Assembly: GCF_005047355.1 (NCBI RefSeq)
Contig: NZ_SUMC01000007.1
Span: 1-64,000, forward strand
Origin: Actinacidiphila oryziradicis
GTDB lineage: Bacteria > Actinomycetota > Actinomycetes > Streptomycetales > Streptomycetaceae
Reading direction: 5' to 3'
Length of the DNA stretch: 64,000 nt
Numbering within the stretch: the first letter of the stretch is position 1; every line of letters starts with the position of its first letter. The position numbers were made by a program, and so were the translations under genes. The notes under the pieces are model-generated. The model was not told the origin of the DNA, did not search any database, and was given only the letters and a program-made list of their open reading frames with translations. Below are positions 7,878 to 16,251 of this stretch, piece by piece.

Positions 7878-10800
7878 TCAGCCGCTTGTCCCGGTCCCCG
7901 CGCCGGCCCCTTCGGCGGGCGGCGCGAAGAGCTTGTACGGGTCCGTGAGGCGCGCCGGGCTTCCGGGGTCCGCGAGCATCTGCCGCACCGCGGGTGCGGG
8001 CAGCCGGATGACCACCGGGGTGGTGAGGACGAAGTCCCGCATGCTGGTGGAACCGGCCGCGGACCGTATGGACTGGGTGTGGCGATGGCTCACCCGCGCG
8101 ACAATCCGGAACTCCACGGTGAATTGCGCCAGCACCGAATCGAACTTGGACTTGTGCAGCGGCATCGAGCCGGACGCGTTGGCACCGGTGTCGGTGGCCC
8201 CACCGGTGAATTCGGCGGTGCCCACCGCCTCGTTCCGGTACGGACCGGCGTCCAACCGCCCGAGACCGCCGTTCGCCCGCAGCGAGTTCTTGTGCTCCGC
8301 CGCCTGTTGGTTGTCGATGGCCGTCGGCCGGGACCCGTCCAGGGCGCTCTGGCCCACCGCCTCGAAGGTCATCGCGTCACCCATGTCCAGCACGCGGCCA
8401 CCGCGCAGCCGGGCGTGCAGCGAGCAGCGCAGGTCCTGTCCCTCCACTCCCGAGGCGTGGTTGGCCGGCAGCTCGGCCCCGGCGGACACCAGCAGCGGCA
8501 GCGCCGCGATGAGCCACTCGGTGGACACCGCCTCCCGCTGGGCGTAGGCGGCGGCAGTGCCCGTCTTGTGGAACTTCTTGCTCGCGTTGGCAGCGGCCAT
8601 GGTCGCGGCGATCGCCCCCCGCAGCTCCGCCGCGCCCCGGAAGCCATTGACCTGCGCCTCCATCGGCAGCTGTGCCCCGGTATCACGCCACTTCTTCAGC
8701 CTGGCCGCGGTGGCGTCCCCGACGTCCCGCTGCATGAGCTGCCCGGGGTTACGGTGCGCACGCACCGGCTGCAGCCTTTCCCCGGCCCTCCGGTCGTGCT
8801 CCAGGATGCGGTGGACCAGGTGCAGATTGTCGATCTCGACCGGGGTCACCGTGCCGGAGGGCGAGTGCAGTTCCAGTCTGGCCTTGATCGGAACCCTCAT
8901 CCTGACCGATGCGGCACTGGCCTCCGCCATGGTCTTGACGCCGATCTGATCGCGCCCGACCGTGGTCCGTTTGGTGGAAGAGCTCTGCCCCATCCCCACT
9001 CCGCCGGTCCCGCCCGCGGTCGAGATCACGTTGCCCGGGTCGGTGACCGAGGGCCTGCCGGAACCTGTCACCTGCAGGCCGACCGACTGCCCCGCACCCT
9101 TCTCCTGGGCGTTCGCGGTCTGTGTGACGGCCGAGGTGATGTACTCCATGTCCCGGCCGTCCTTGGCATCCTCCACATAGGTGCCGTCACCGGTCCGCTC
9201 CACGTGGAACACCGCCCAGTAGGGGGATTTGCGGCCGCGGAACAGCTCCACCGGCACTCCGCCGTCCATGGCGCCGGCCAGCAGAGCGGTGGCCCCGTCC
9301 CGGTCCAGCACCCGTAGCAGCCGCTGCACATTGTCATTCGGGTCGGACAGCTGCTGCTGCGGCAGCAGTTCCTTGGCGAGGTTCTTGTCCCCGATGCCCT
9401 GGCGGAGTCTGCCGAGCAACGGTACGAAGTCGGGCAGGTCCTCGATCATTCCGAACCCCAGTGGCAGCTCCTTTCTCAGGAGCTTGGGGGCCGCGCCCGC
9501 GGCGCTCGCGCTGTCGGCCCGCTCCGGCCCGTCGGCGGCCTCCGGCTGTTCGGCCGTCGCCTTGCCCTTGCCCTTGCCCTTGTCGGGGGCGGGCTCGGGC
9601 TTCTTGCGCAGCCCCGCGGCTTCGAGCTGTTCCTGGGTGAGCCACACGGCGACGGCGCCCGGCACTGTCTGCTCGGCCGCCGCGATGTGGGTGCCGGTCC
9701 CGACCTTGACCTCGGCGGCCATCCGCACCGCCAGATCGCACTGCACCAGGGTGAGCGGGCGCTTGCGCGGGGTGTGGGCGTTGCGCTCCACCGTGCCGCT
9801 CAGCGTGGTCGCCCGGGTGTTGGAGGTGCTGCTGGACCGGCTGTCCGACAGGCCCTCGGTCATCCGCCAGCCGGCGCCGTTCTCCAACGCTCCGGCGGTT
9901 TTGCGCGTTCCCCTGCTCCTGCCCGTCCCACGCTGGCCGGTGGCCTGGTGTCCGCCGAGGACGAGGTTCTCCGTGCCCGGTCCCTCGCCCTCGTAGTCGT
10001 GCACGATCACCGGCCGGGTGAGGGCGAACCGGGTGCCGACCGCACCGGTCAGCTCGGCGAGCCGCCGGGGATACCGCAGGTTCTTCACCACCCAGCCGGA
10101 GGCGGTGGCCTGACGCAGCGCCGCGGTGACGGCCTGCGGGCTGAAGCGGTCCTCGATCGCCAGCCGGGGGGCGAGGCCGTCCGCCTCGAGCGCGTGGTCC
10201 TGCCGGGTCACGTGGCCTCGGCCGGCGGCCTGGGCCAGCAGCCGGAAGGCGAGATCCCGGACCGGCCCGCCGTCGCCGACGGTCTCCACGAACACCCAGT
10301 CCCGGACCGCCGTGCCGCCCGGCGACCAGGCCCCGGCGGTCACATCACCGATACCGGCGGTCTCGACCGGAGCCGGCAGACGGCGGACCGGCCGCCGTCG
10401 GCCGTCCAGGCCTTTCTTCTGCTCGGTATTCATGGTCAACGCGGTCGACGTGGTGAGCCGCACATCTTGGCCGTCGAGCTTCAGTGGGTTGTGCTCATCG
10501 GCGCCGGCCGACGACGCGATGTCCTCGACCTCGGGACTGTCCTGTCCGGGGCTGCCGGGCGTCAGGGCCCGCTTGGCGGTCCGCGCCCGCGTAGTCATGG
10601 TCACGTTGACGTCGAACGTCAGGGTGGAGCCGAAGGCACTGGCCTGGGTGCCACCGTTGTTCAGCGAATCGGTGCGGGTCGTCGGTCCGGCCTGGTTGCG
10701 CCGGGAACTCTTCGCGCCGATTTCTCCCATGTACCCGAGAGACATCGCCCCCGGGATGACCTGGGCCTGGACGAAGGCCCGGACGGAGGCCCCCCGGGAG

Positions 10801-13016
10801 CTGGAACCACCGCTCTGCAGAGCGCTGCTGACACCGGAAGAGCTGCGCACCAGCCAGTCGGAGGTGTCGCCGGCATAGCGGATCGAGCCGAGCTTGCCGC
10901 CGACCCGGATCTGTACGTCGTGAGCGTGCCAGGTGCTCTTGCGCCGCAGCCGGACCCGTATCCCGCTGGAAAGCAACTGGTCCTTGTTGGCCCGCAGGTT
11001 GGTCTCCGACAGCACCGTGACCAGCTCCCGGTAGTTGCGCCGCTGGTTCTCGGCCCCCTCCGGACCGACCTTGGCGGCCCGCGCGGCCGCGCCCTGCGGC
11101 GGGAGGAAATCCGCCGGCAGATAACCGGCGAGCCGGGGGTTCTCGGCGAACAGCCGCTCCACAGCGGCGATCAGCGGCCGGGCGTTCAGCCGGCCGAGTG
11201 CCACGCTGGAACCCATCGCCCCGAACGGAAGATGACGTTCGACCGTCTCCGGGTTGCCGTCCGCATCCGTCTTCTCCGTGCCGTCCGCGTTTTTCGCGTT
11301 CGGCTTGCTGAACAGCTCGCCCGCCGTGACGCCGTCGGGCAGGGCGACACCGAGAGACTTGGCCTCATCGGCCCGCATGGTGATGAGGGCTTCGATCGTG
11401 TGATGCGCCTCGGCCGCTTCGGGGTGCAGCCGCGTCCTGGGGGAGGTGGGACCGGTTCCCTCGACCGTGATCCGTATCCGGCTGCGGTAGAGCACCTTCT
11501 CCCCTCTGACCTCGGCACCCTGGCGGGTGTTCACCGTCTGATCGGCCACGGTGTACCGCCCTTCGCTGATCTCGAGCCTGGGCAGCAGCCCTGCTCGCGC
11601 GCTGGGGCCGACCCCGGGAGCGCCCAGGCCCATTCCCGGCCCCACGCCGCCCGACACGCCGGCGCTCTTGCCGGCGGAGTTGGCCGCACCGTGCTGGGCC
11701 TGCTGGTGAGTACGCAGCTGGGTCTTGCCGAGGCTCCAGGCGGGCGTCATCGAGAGGATGTCGGCGCGCATGCGGTAGGCGCCCTGCTCCTTGCCGCCCT
11801 TGCCTGCCAGGTCTTCACCGGCGACCCAGCCGCTCAGCAGCCGGGGCAGATCCTCCAGGATGCTGGTCGTGGAGGTGGCCTCGTAGAGCCGGGCGCGTCC
11901 GGCGGAGCCGGGGGCGGTGAGGGAAGGGTGCAGCACGGACCCGACCGTGTCGTACAGGCCGCCGCCGCCCGCGTGGGTGGCACCGGTGCCGGTCACCGCG
12001 AGCGGCGCCATGGAGTCGGCCAGCCGTACCTCGCGCGCGGTCTGCGGGGTCAGTGTCTGCGTGGCGGAGGGCGCGTGGGTGGTGGTGACGGGCACCAGGT
12101 GCTCGCGCGGTACGCGCATGGTGAGCGAGCCCGTGCAGTGGAAGGGCTCGGGCTGGGTGGCCGCGCTGTGCCGTTCGATCCGCACGTGGTACCGCACCTT
12201 GCGGTGCGCCTCGACCGTCCCTCCCTCGCTGCGCAGCACCCGTGGCTCGGACATGGTCTTCGTCGTACGGGACTCGGCGGAGGAGCCCATGGAGAAGCCC
12301 GCCGCGAACGCCGCACCGGCCCACACGGCGGGTGCGGGAGTCGGCGCCAGGGCCATGCCGGAGAGGCTGGCGCCGTACTGCGAGGAAGCGCTGAGAGTGT
12401 GGCTCACCGCGCCCGACGAGTTGTGCTGGGCGTCCATCTTGATCTTGCCATCGCCGGCCTTCTCCACCGCGCCGGGCACCGCCGGAAAGGTCTCCGGCCG
12501 GTCGGTCGTGTCCGGGGCGATGCTGACCGTGACGTCGAACGAGCCTCTGGGGCTCTGCACGGCGAAGGAGCGGCCCCGTCCGTAGAACGTCTCCGGCCGC
12601 CCGGCCAACTCGTCCCGGATCTCGGCCACGGTGCCGCCGGACTGCCCGGTGGTCCTGCTCAGGCTGGTGTACACCAGCTTGTGCCCGGTCAGGTCGTAGG
12701 CGGTGGACACCCCGGCGGCCTGCAGGTTCAGCAGGTACGGCGGCAGCTCCAACCGGCTCTCGTCGGCTTCTTCGACGGCGGCGAGGGGGGTGGGGCCGGG
12801 TGCCCGCCGGACGCGGGAGGCGCCAGGGGCGGCCGGTTGACGCAGCGCGCGGGTCGCGGCCGCGTTCCCCGCGCTCTGCTGCAGGCCCAGTAGCGTCTGC
12901 GGATTCCGCGCGGGTCCGGCAGGGAGGCCGCTGCGGGCCAGTAAGTCTGTTGCCTTCGCTTTGCCGGCTGCTCCGCTTTTGCTGCTCTCACCGGGTTCCT
13001 GCCGCTGTGTACGCAC
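7878..13016 (-). CDS. Giant modular protein, paralogue 2 (about 1712 aa), putative CIS cargo
   Basis: This is a paralogue of the next minus-strand gene and is likewise of unknown family. An open frame runs far upstream to 14570, but that part is antisense to the sheath gene and its composition is spurious. The matching start is GTG at 13016 (VRTQRQEPGESSK), preceded by GGCAGGGATGG. Residues 38-56 carry NPQTLLGLQQSAGNAAATR. Shared blocks with paralogue 1 include AEIRDELAGRPETFYG, RRNYRELVTVLSETNLRANK, LSDPNDNVQRLLRVLDRDGA and AQREAVSTEWLIAALPLL. Module-end segments LTMRVPREHL, LITMRADEAK, VAVWLTQEQL and VVIRLPAPAV correspond to those of paralogue 1. It has no signal peptide or TM helix and many Ser/Gly/Arg-rich linkers. 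It is transcribed divergently from the sheath operon across a 444-bp intergenic region, so the two arms may be co-controlled. Confidence 0.8.
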   Translation of the reverse strand: MRTQRQEPGESSKSGAAGKAKATDLLARSGLPAGPARNPQTLLGLQQSAGNAAATRALRQPAAPGASRVRRAPGPTPLAAVEEADESRLELPPYLLNLQAAGVSTAYDLTGHKLVYTSLSRTTGQSGGTVAEIRDELAGRPETFYGRGRSFAVQSPRGSFDVTVSIAPDTTDRPETFPAVPGAVEKAGDGKIKMDAQHNSSGAVSHTLSASSQYGASLSGMALAPTPAPAVWAGAAFAAGFSMGSSAESRTTKTMSEPRVLRSEGGTVEAHRKVRYHVRIERHSAATQPEPFHCTGSLTMRVPREHLVPVTTTHAPSATQTLTPQTAREVRLADSMAPLAVTGTGATHAGGGGLYDTVGSVLHPSLTAPGSAGRARLYEATSTTSILEDLPRLLSGWVAGEDLAGKGGKEQGAYRMRADILSMTPAWSLGKTQLRTHQQAQHGAANSAGKSAGVSGGVGPGMGLGAPGVGPSARAGLLPRLEISEGRYTVADQTVNTRQGAEVRGEKVLYRSRIRITVEGTGPTSPRTRLHPEAAEAHHTIEALITMRADEAKSLGVALPDGVTAGELFSKPNAKNADGTEKTDADGNPETVERHLPFGAMGSSVALGRLNARPLIAAVERLFAENPRLAGYLPADFLPPQGAAARAAKVGPEGAENQRRNYRELVTVLSETNLRANKDQLLSSGIRVRLRRKSTWHAHDVQIRVGGKLGSIRYAGDTSDWLVRSSSGVSSALQSGGSSSRGASVRAFVQAQVIPGAMSLGYMGEIGAKSSRRNQAGPTTRTDSLNNGGTQASAFGSTLTFDVNVTMTTRARTAKRALTPGSPGQDSPEVEDIASSAGADEHNPLKLDGQDVRLTTSTALTMNTEQKKGLDGRRRPVRRLPAPVETAGIGDVTAGAWSPGGTAVRDWVFVETVGDGGPVRDLAFRLLAQAAGRGHVTRQDHALEADGLAPRLAIEDRFSPQAVTAALRQATASGWVVKNLRYPRRLAELTGAVGTRFALTRPVIVHDYEGEGPGTENLVLGGHQATGQRGTGRSRGTRKTAGALENGAGWRMTEGLSDSRSSSTSNTRATTLSGTVERNAHTPRKRPLTLVQCDLAVRMAAEVKVGTGTHIAAAEQTVPGAVAVWLTQEQLEAAGLRKKPEPAPDKGKGKGKATAEQPEAADGPERADSASAAGAAPKLLRKELPLGFGMIEDLPDFVPLLGRLRQGIGDKNLAKELLPQQQLSDPNDNVQRLLRVLDRDGATALLAGAMDGGVPVELFRGRKSPYWAVFHVERTGDGTYVEDAKDGRDMEYITSAVTQTANAQEKGAGQSVGLQVTGSGRPSVTDPGNVISTAGGTGGVGMGQSSSTKRTTVGRDQIGVKTMAEASAASVRMRVPIKARLELHSPSGTVTPVEIDNLHLVHRILEHDRRAGERLQPVRAHRNPGQLMQRDVGDATAARLKKWRDTGAQLPMEAQVNGFRGAAELRGAIAATMAAANASKKFHKTGTAAAYAQREAVSTEWLIAALPLLVSAGAELPANHASGVEGQDLRCSLHARLRGGRVLDMGDAMTFEAVGQSALDGSRPTAIDNQQAAEHKNSLRANGGLGRLDAGPYRNEAVGTAEFTGGATDTGANASGSMPLHKSKFDSVLAQFTVEFRIVARVSHRHTQSIRSAAGSTSMRDFVLTTPVVIRLPAPAVRQMLADPGSPARLTDPYKLFAPPAEGAGAGTGTSG

Positions 13017-13460
13017 AATGAGCCATCCCTGCCACGAGGCAGCCCTAGAGCCTGATGCCGCTGGCGCGGCGTGGTCGCGGCGTCGTTGTTCCGTACTCGA
13101 TCGGCCGCCGGGCTGAGCGGGGCCGGCCACAGAAAAGGCGTCCTCAAGCCGGCCGGAATCGGCGGGCGGAAGGTGCTTTGACCAGCCGGAATGCCCGCCT
13201 GCCAGGAGCGTAGGACACTCCACCGGCCAGAAAGGGGGACAGTTCGGACAGCCGAAAACATGGCATGAGCCGATAATCTTCCAGCCATCCGGACGACACT
13301 TGGCGGTCGCCGTCGCCGATCGGGCGCGCAGAGCTGCCCCTTGGGGCACCCCCAGGGGCACCGGCAATGCCCCCGGGCAGGCACTGGAGGACGTTTCCGA
13401 ATCGGAAGCGGCCCGGAAAGGTAGGCCTGGTCTTGTCTCGTACCCCGAGGAGAGCAGAGC
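13017..13460. promoter_or_regulatory. Divergent intergenic region between the cargo arm and the CIS structural arm
   Basis: This 444-bp stretch separates the outward-facing giant gene and sheath gene, so both promoters should lie here. I see no gene. TGCCCC TTGGGG CAC CCCCA GGGGCA at 13335-13360 folds into an 11-bp stem with one bulge in the sheath leader. A second GGGGGC-rich inverted segment follows near 13365-13385. The sheath start is preceded by GAGGAG, a strong ribosome binding site. A role for the leader hairpin in expression is inference. Confidence 0.5.
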
Positions 13461-15077
13461 ATGCCGTCGTACCTGTCGCCGGGCGTATACGTGGAGGAGG
13501 TGGCCAGCGGCTCGCGTCCCATCGAGGGAGTTGGAACCTCGGTGGCCGCCTTCGTCGGCCTCGCCCCGACCGGCCCGTTGAACGAGCCGACGCTGGTGAC
13601 CAACTGGTCGCAGTACGTCGCATCCTTCGGTGAGTTCACCGACGGGTACTTCCTGGCGCACTCCGTTTACGGCTTCTTCAACAACGGCGGCTCCGCCGCG
13701 TACGTGGTCCGCGTCGGCGGCGTGCACGGCGGGGTGTCGGGCGGCGTCCCGGGGGAGGGGACGCAGGGCCGGGCCGCTGTGGCGGGCGGCAACAGCGCCG
13801 CCCCGGCCGCGCTGCCGCCCGGGGAGGCGAAGCAACTCGGCACGTTCAAGGTGGCGGCCCTCGCGCCCGGCGAGAGCGGCGGCACGATCAGCGTCGAGGT
13901 CGCGGACGCCGAGGGCGAAGGCCCCGCCGACCGCTTCCGGCTGGTCGTCAAGGACGGCGAGAAGACCGCCGAGACCTTCGATGTGACCGCGAAGAAGGGC
14001 AACCGCAACTACGTTGTCACGCAGGTCAAGGAACGCTCCAAGCTGATCACCGTGTCGGAGGCTGCCCCCGCCGGGCAGCTGGCCCGGCCGGAGAACCAGT
14101 CGGTCGCGCTCGAAGTGCCGACTACGGCAGCGGCGCCCGCGGTTCCCTCGCAGGAGGACGGTGACCAGGTCGGCATCGGCGAGTACCTGGGCGACTCCGC
14201 CGACCGCACCGGCTTCGGCGGGCTTGAGGCGGTGGACGAGATCTCGATGGTCGCCGTCCCCGACCTGATGGCCGCCTACCAGCGCGGTGCCATCGACCTG
14301 GAGTCCGTCAAGGCGGTCCAGCTCGGCCTGATCGCGCACTGTGAGCTGATGGGCGACCGGCTGGCCATCATCGACCCGCCGCCCGGCCTCAACGCCCGGC
14401 AGGTCCGGGTCTGGCGCCAGGACACCGCCGGCTACGACTCCAAGTACGCGGCGCTGTACTACCCGTGGATCAAGGTATTCGATCCGGCCAGCGGTCAGAC
14501 CCGGATGATCCCGCCCAGCGGCCATGTCTCCGGCATCTGGGCCCGCAACGACTTCGAGCGCGGCGTGCACAAGGCGCCCGCCAACGAGGTCGTACGCGGC
14601 GCCGTGGACCTGGAGATGCAGATCACCCGCGGTGAGCAGGACCTGCTCAACCCGCTCGGCATCAACTGCATCCGCGCCTTCCCCGGCCGGGGCATCCGGG
14701 TCTGGGGTGCCCGCACCCTCTCCTCCGACCCGGCCTGGCGCTACCTCAACGTCCGCCGGTACTTCAACTACCTCGAAGAGTCGATCCTGACCGGCACCCA
14801 GTGGGTGGTCTTCGAGCCCAACGACCAGGCGCTGTGGGCCCGGATCAGGCGGAACATCTCCGCCTTCCTGGTGACCGAGTGGCGCAACGGTGCCCTGTTC
14901 GGCGGTACGCCGGAGGACGCCTACTACGTGAAGTGCGACGCCGAGACCAACCCGCCGGAGTCGGTGGACCTCGGACGGGTGATCTGCGAGATCGGTGTCT
15001 CCCCGGTCAAGCCGGCCGAATTCGTGATCTTCCGGCTGGCCCAGTTCTCCAGCGGTGGCGGCGAGTTGGACGAGTAG
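13461..15077 (+). CDS. cis2: CIS contractile sheath protein
   Basis: A 538-aa phage tail sheath family protein. The N-terminus YLSPGVYVEEV and the following segment GVGTSVAAFVGLAPTGPLNEPTLVTNW are the standard sheath opening. The C-terminal half carries the conserved core, including the region around WRYLNVRRYFNYLEESI and the last strand VSPVKPAEFVIFRLAQ, which donates to the handshake between sheath subunits. A variable insertion of about residues 95-230 (Gly/Ala/Glu-rich) probably forms the surface domain. Sheath polymer surrounds the tube in the cytoplasm and contracts to drive it outward. It is the first gene of the structural arm, with GAGGAG upstream of ATG, 75 nt before the tube gene. 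In S. coelicolor the equivalent is called Cis2. Confidence 0.95.
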   Translation: MPSYLSPGVYVEEVASGSRPIEGVGTSVAAFVGLAPTGPLNEPTLVTNWSQYVASFGEFTDGYFLAHSVYGFFNNGGSAAYVVRVGGVHGGVSGGVPGEGTQGRAAVAGGNSAAPAALPPGEAKQLGTFKVAALAPGESGGTISVEVADAEGEGPADRFRLVVKDGEKTAETFDVTAKKGNRNYVVTQVKERSKLITVSEAAPAGQLARPENQSVALEVPTTAAAPAVPSQEDGDQVGIGEYLGDSADRTGFGGLEAVDEISMVAVPDLMAAYQRGAIDLESVKAVQLGLIAHCELMGDRLAIIDPPPGLNARQVRVWRQDTAGYDSKYAALYYPWIKVFDPASGQTRMIPPSGHVSGIWARNDFERGVHKAPANEVVRGAVDLEMQITRGEQDLLNPLGINCIRAFPGRGIRVWGARTLSSDPAWRYLNVRRYFNYLEESILTGTQWVVFEPNDQALWARIRRNISAFLVTEWRNGALFGGTPEDAYYVKCDAETNPPESVDLGRVICEIGVSPVKPAEFVIFRLAQFSSGGGELDE

Positions 15078-15152
15078 CCGGCACCCGAAGGATCAGCCGG
15101 CCCCACGGCCGCTTGCGAGTAACAGCCAGCACGAGCAGAGAGAACAGCTCAC

Positions 15153-15596
15153 ATGAGTCTCCAGCCCGGTGATGCCCTCACCTCACATAATTTCGGCCTG
15201 CAGATCGACGGCGTCATGGTCGAGTACCTGCAGGAGGTCAACGGCCTGGACATGACCCAGGACGTCATCGAATTCCAGCAGGTCTCGGCCAACGGCCAGC
15301 CGGTCACCAAGAAGCTGCCCGGCGTGAAGAAGGCCGGGGAGGCCACTGTCGTCCGTGGCATGACCCAGTCCAGCGCCTTCAACGACTGGATCAACTCCTC
15401 GGTACAGGGCGACATGGGCTCGGCCCGCAAGAACGCCAGCATCCTGGTGATGGACTACATGAACAACCCGGTGAAGCGGTACCACCTGCGCAACGCCTGG
15501 TGCAGCAAGGTCTCGGCCAGCACGGTGAAGGCCGGCGAGGCCGCCGCGCTCACCGAGACCGTGACTATCACCTACGAAGAAATGATCATGGAGTAA
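15153..15596 (+). CDS. cis1: CIS inner tube protein
   Basis: A 147-aa protein of the T4 gp19-like tail tube family (HNFGLQIDGVMVEYLQEVNGL at the start, ETVTITYEEMIME at the end). The length is typical for tube subunits, which stack as hexameric rings inside the sheath. It directly follows the sheath gene, as in other CIS and in myophages. The stop TAA shares one base with the ATG of the next gene, indicating coupled translation. Confidence 0.95.
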   Translation: MSLQPGDALTSHNFGLQIDGVMVEYLQEVNGLDMTQDVIEFQQVSANGQPVTKKLPGVKKAGEATVVRGMTQSSAFNDWINSSVQGDMGSARKNASILVMDYMNNPVKRYHLRNAWCSKVSASTVKAGEAAALTETVTITYEEMIME

Positions 15597-16081
15597 TGCG
15601 CCGGGGAACGGCTACCCAATCCGCCGCCTCCGCCTTCGCGGAGGTGGCGGCCCCGGCGGGATCCTCGGCCGGGGCAGTCCCGGCGGCGGAACCGGCGCCC
15701 GTACGGCAGCAGTTGCGCACCGAGTTCGCGTTCGAGCTGCCCCGCGGGTACGTGGACGAATCCGGCACCGTGCACCGTGACGGGGTGATGCGCCTGGCGA
15801 CCGCCCGGGACGAGCTGATCCCGCTGCGGGACGTACGGGTGCAGGAGAATCCGGCGTATCTGTCGGTGGTGCTGCTCGGCCGGGTGATCACCCGGCTGGG
15901 CACGGTGGCGCACATGCACGACGGCGTGGTGGAGAACATGTTCGCCTCCGACCTCGCCTTCCTGCAGGACTTCTACCGTCAGGTCAACGCCGAGGGCCAC
16001 ACCCGCGCCGGGGTGACCTGTCCACACTGTGAGCAACCGTTCGAGGTCGAGCTCGGCGGGAGCCGCCTGGGGGAATCGTGA
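15596..16081 (+). CDS. CIS tail-assembly-like protein with CPHC motif
   Basis: 161 aa from ATG 15596, which overlaps the tube stop by 1 nt. The N-terminal 40 residues are Ala/Pro-rich and likely disordered. The conserved core runs from FELPRGYVDESGTVHRDGVM to FASDLAFLQDFYRQVN, followed by CPHCEQPFEVEL, a single CxxC knuckle. This is a regular member of eCIS loci directly after the tube gene. The core and the position (after tube, before the tape-measure slot) resemble phage tail-assembly chaperones of the Mu gp41 type. The chaperone role is inference by synteny. Confidence 0.75.
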   Translation: MRRGTATQSAASAFAEVAAPAGSSAGAVPAAEPAPVRQQLRTEFAFELPRGYVDESGTVHRDGVMRLATARDELIPLRDVRVQENPAYLSVVLLGRVITRLGTVAHMHDGVVENMFASDLAFLQDFYRQVNAEGHTRAGVTCPHCEQPFEVELGGSRLGES

Positions 16082-16236
16082 CGTACGCGACCGACCGTGT
16101 CCACGAGGAGATCGCGTACATCGCCTACCACTTCCATTGGGGCCTGGAGGACATCCTGGACCTCGAACACCGCGACCGTCGCCGGTACGCCGAGCAGATC
16201 GCCACGCTCGTGACCCGCGCCACGGCGGAGCGGTAG
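16078..16236 (+). CDS. Small CIS protein, DUF6760-like (52 aa)
   Basis: GTG at 16078 overlaps the preceding TGA by 4 nt, and TAG is at 16234. The 52-residue product contains IAYIAYHFHWGLEDILDLEH followed by a basic RRRYAEQI helix, the hallmark of the small DUF6760 proteins found after the tube gene in many eCIS loci. It is short, helical and has no membrane segment. By position it may be the second half of a chaperone pair or a tape-measure partner; no activity is established from the sequence. Confidence 0.85.
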   Translation: MTYATDRVHEEIAYIAYHFHWGLEDILDLEHRDRRRYAEQIATLVTRATAER

Positions 16237-16251
16237 GGGGGACGCACGGCC

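Noticed and set aside
9687..12893. 1068-aa open frame on the plus strand
   Set aside because: Antisense to giant paralogue 2 for the same reason. The similarity between this frame and the previous one only mirrors the paralogy of the minus-strand genes.
13017..14570. N-terminal extension of giant paralogue 2 to 14570
   Set aside because: This part is antisense to the confident sheath gene, and residues before the GTG at 13016 have no similarity to paralogue 1.
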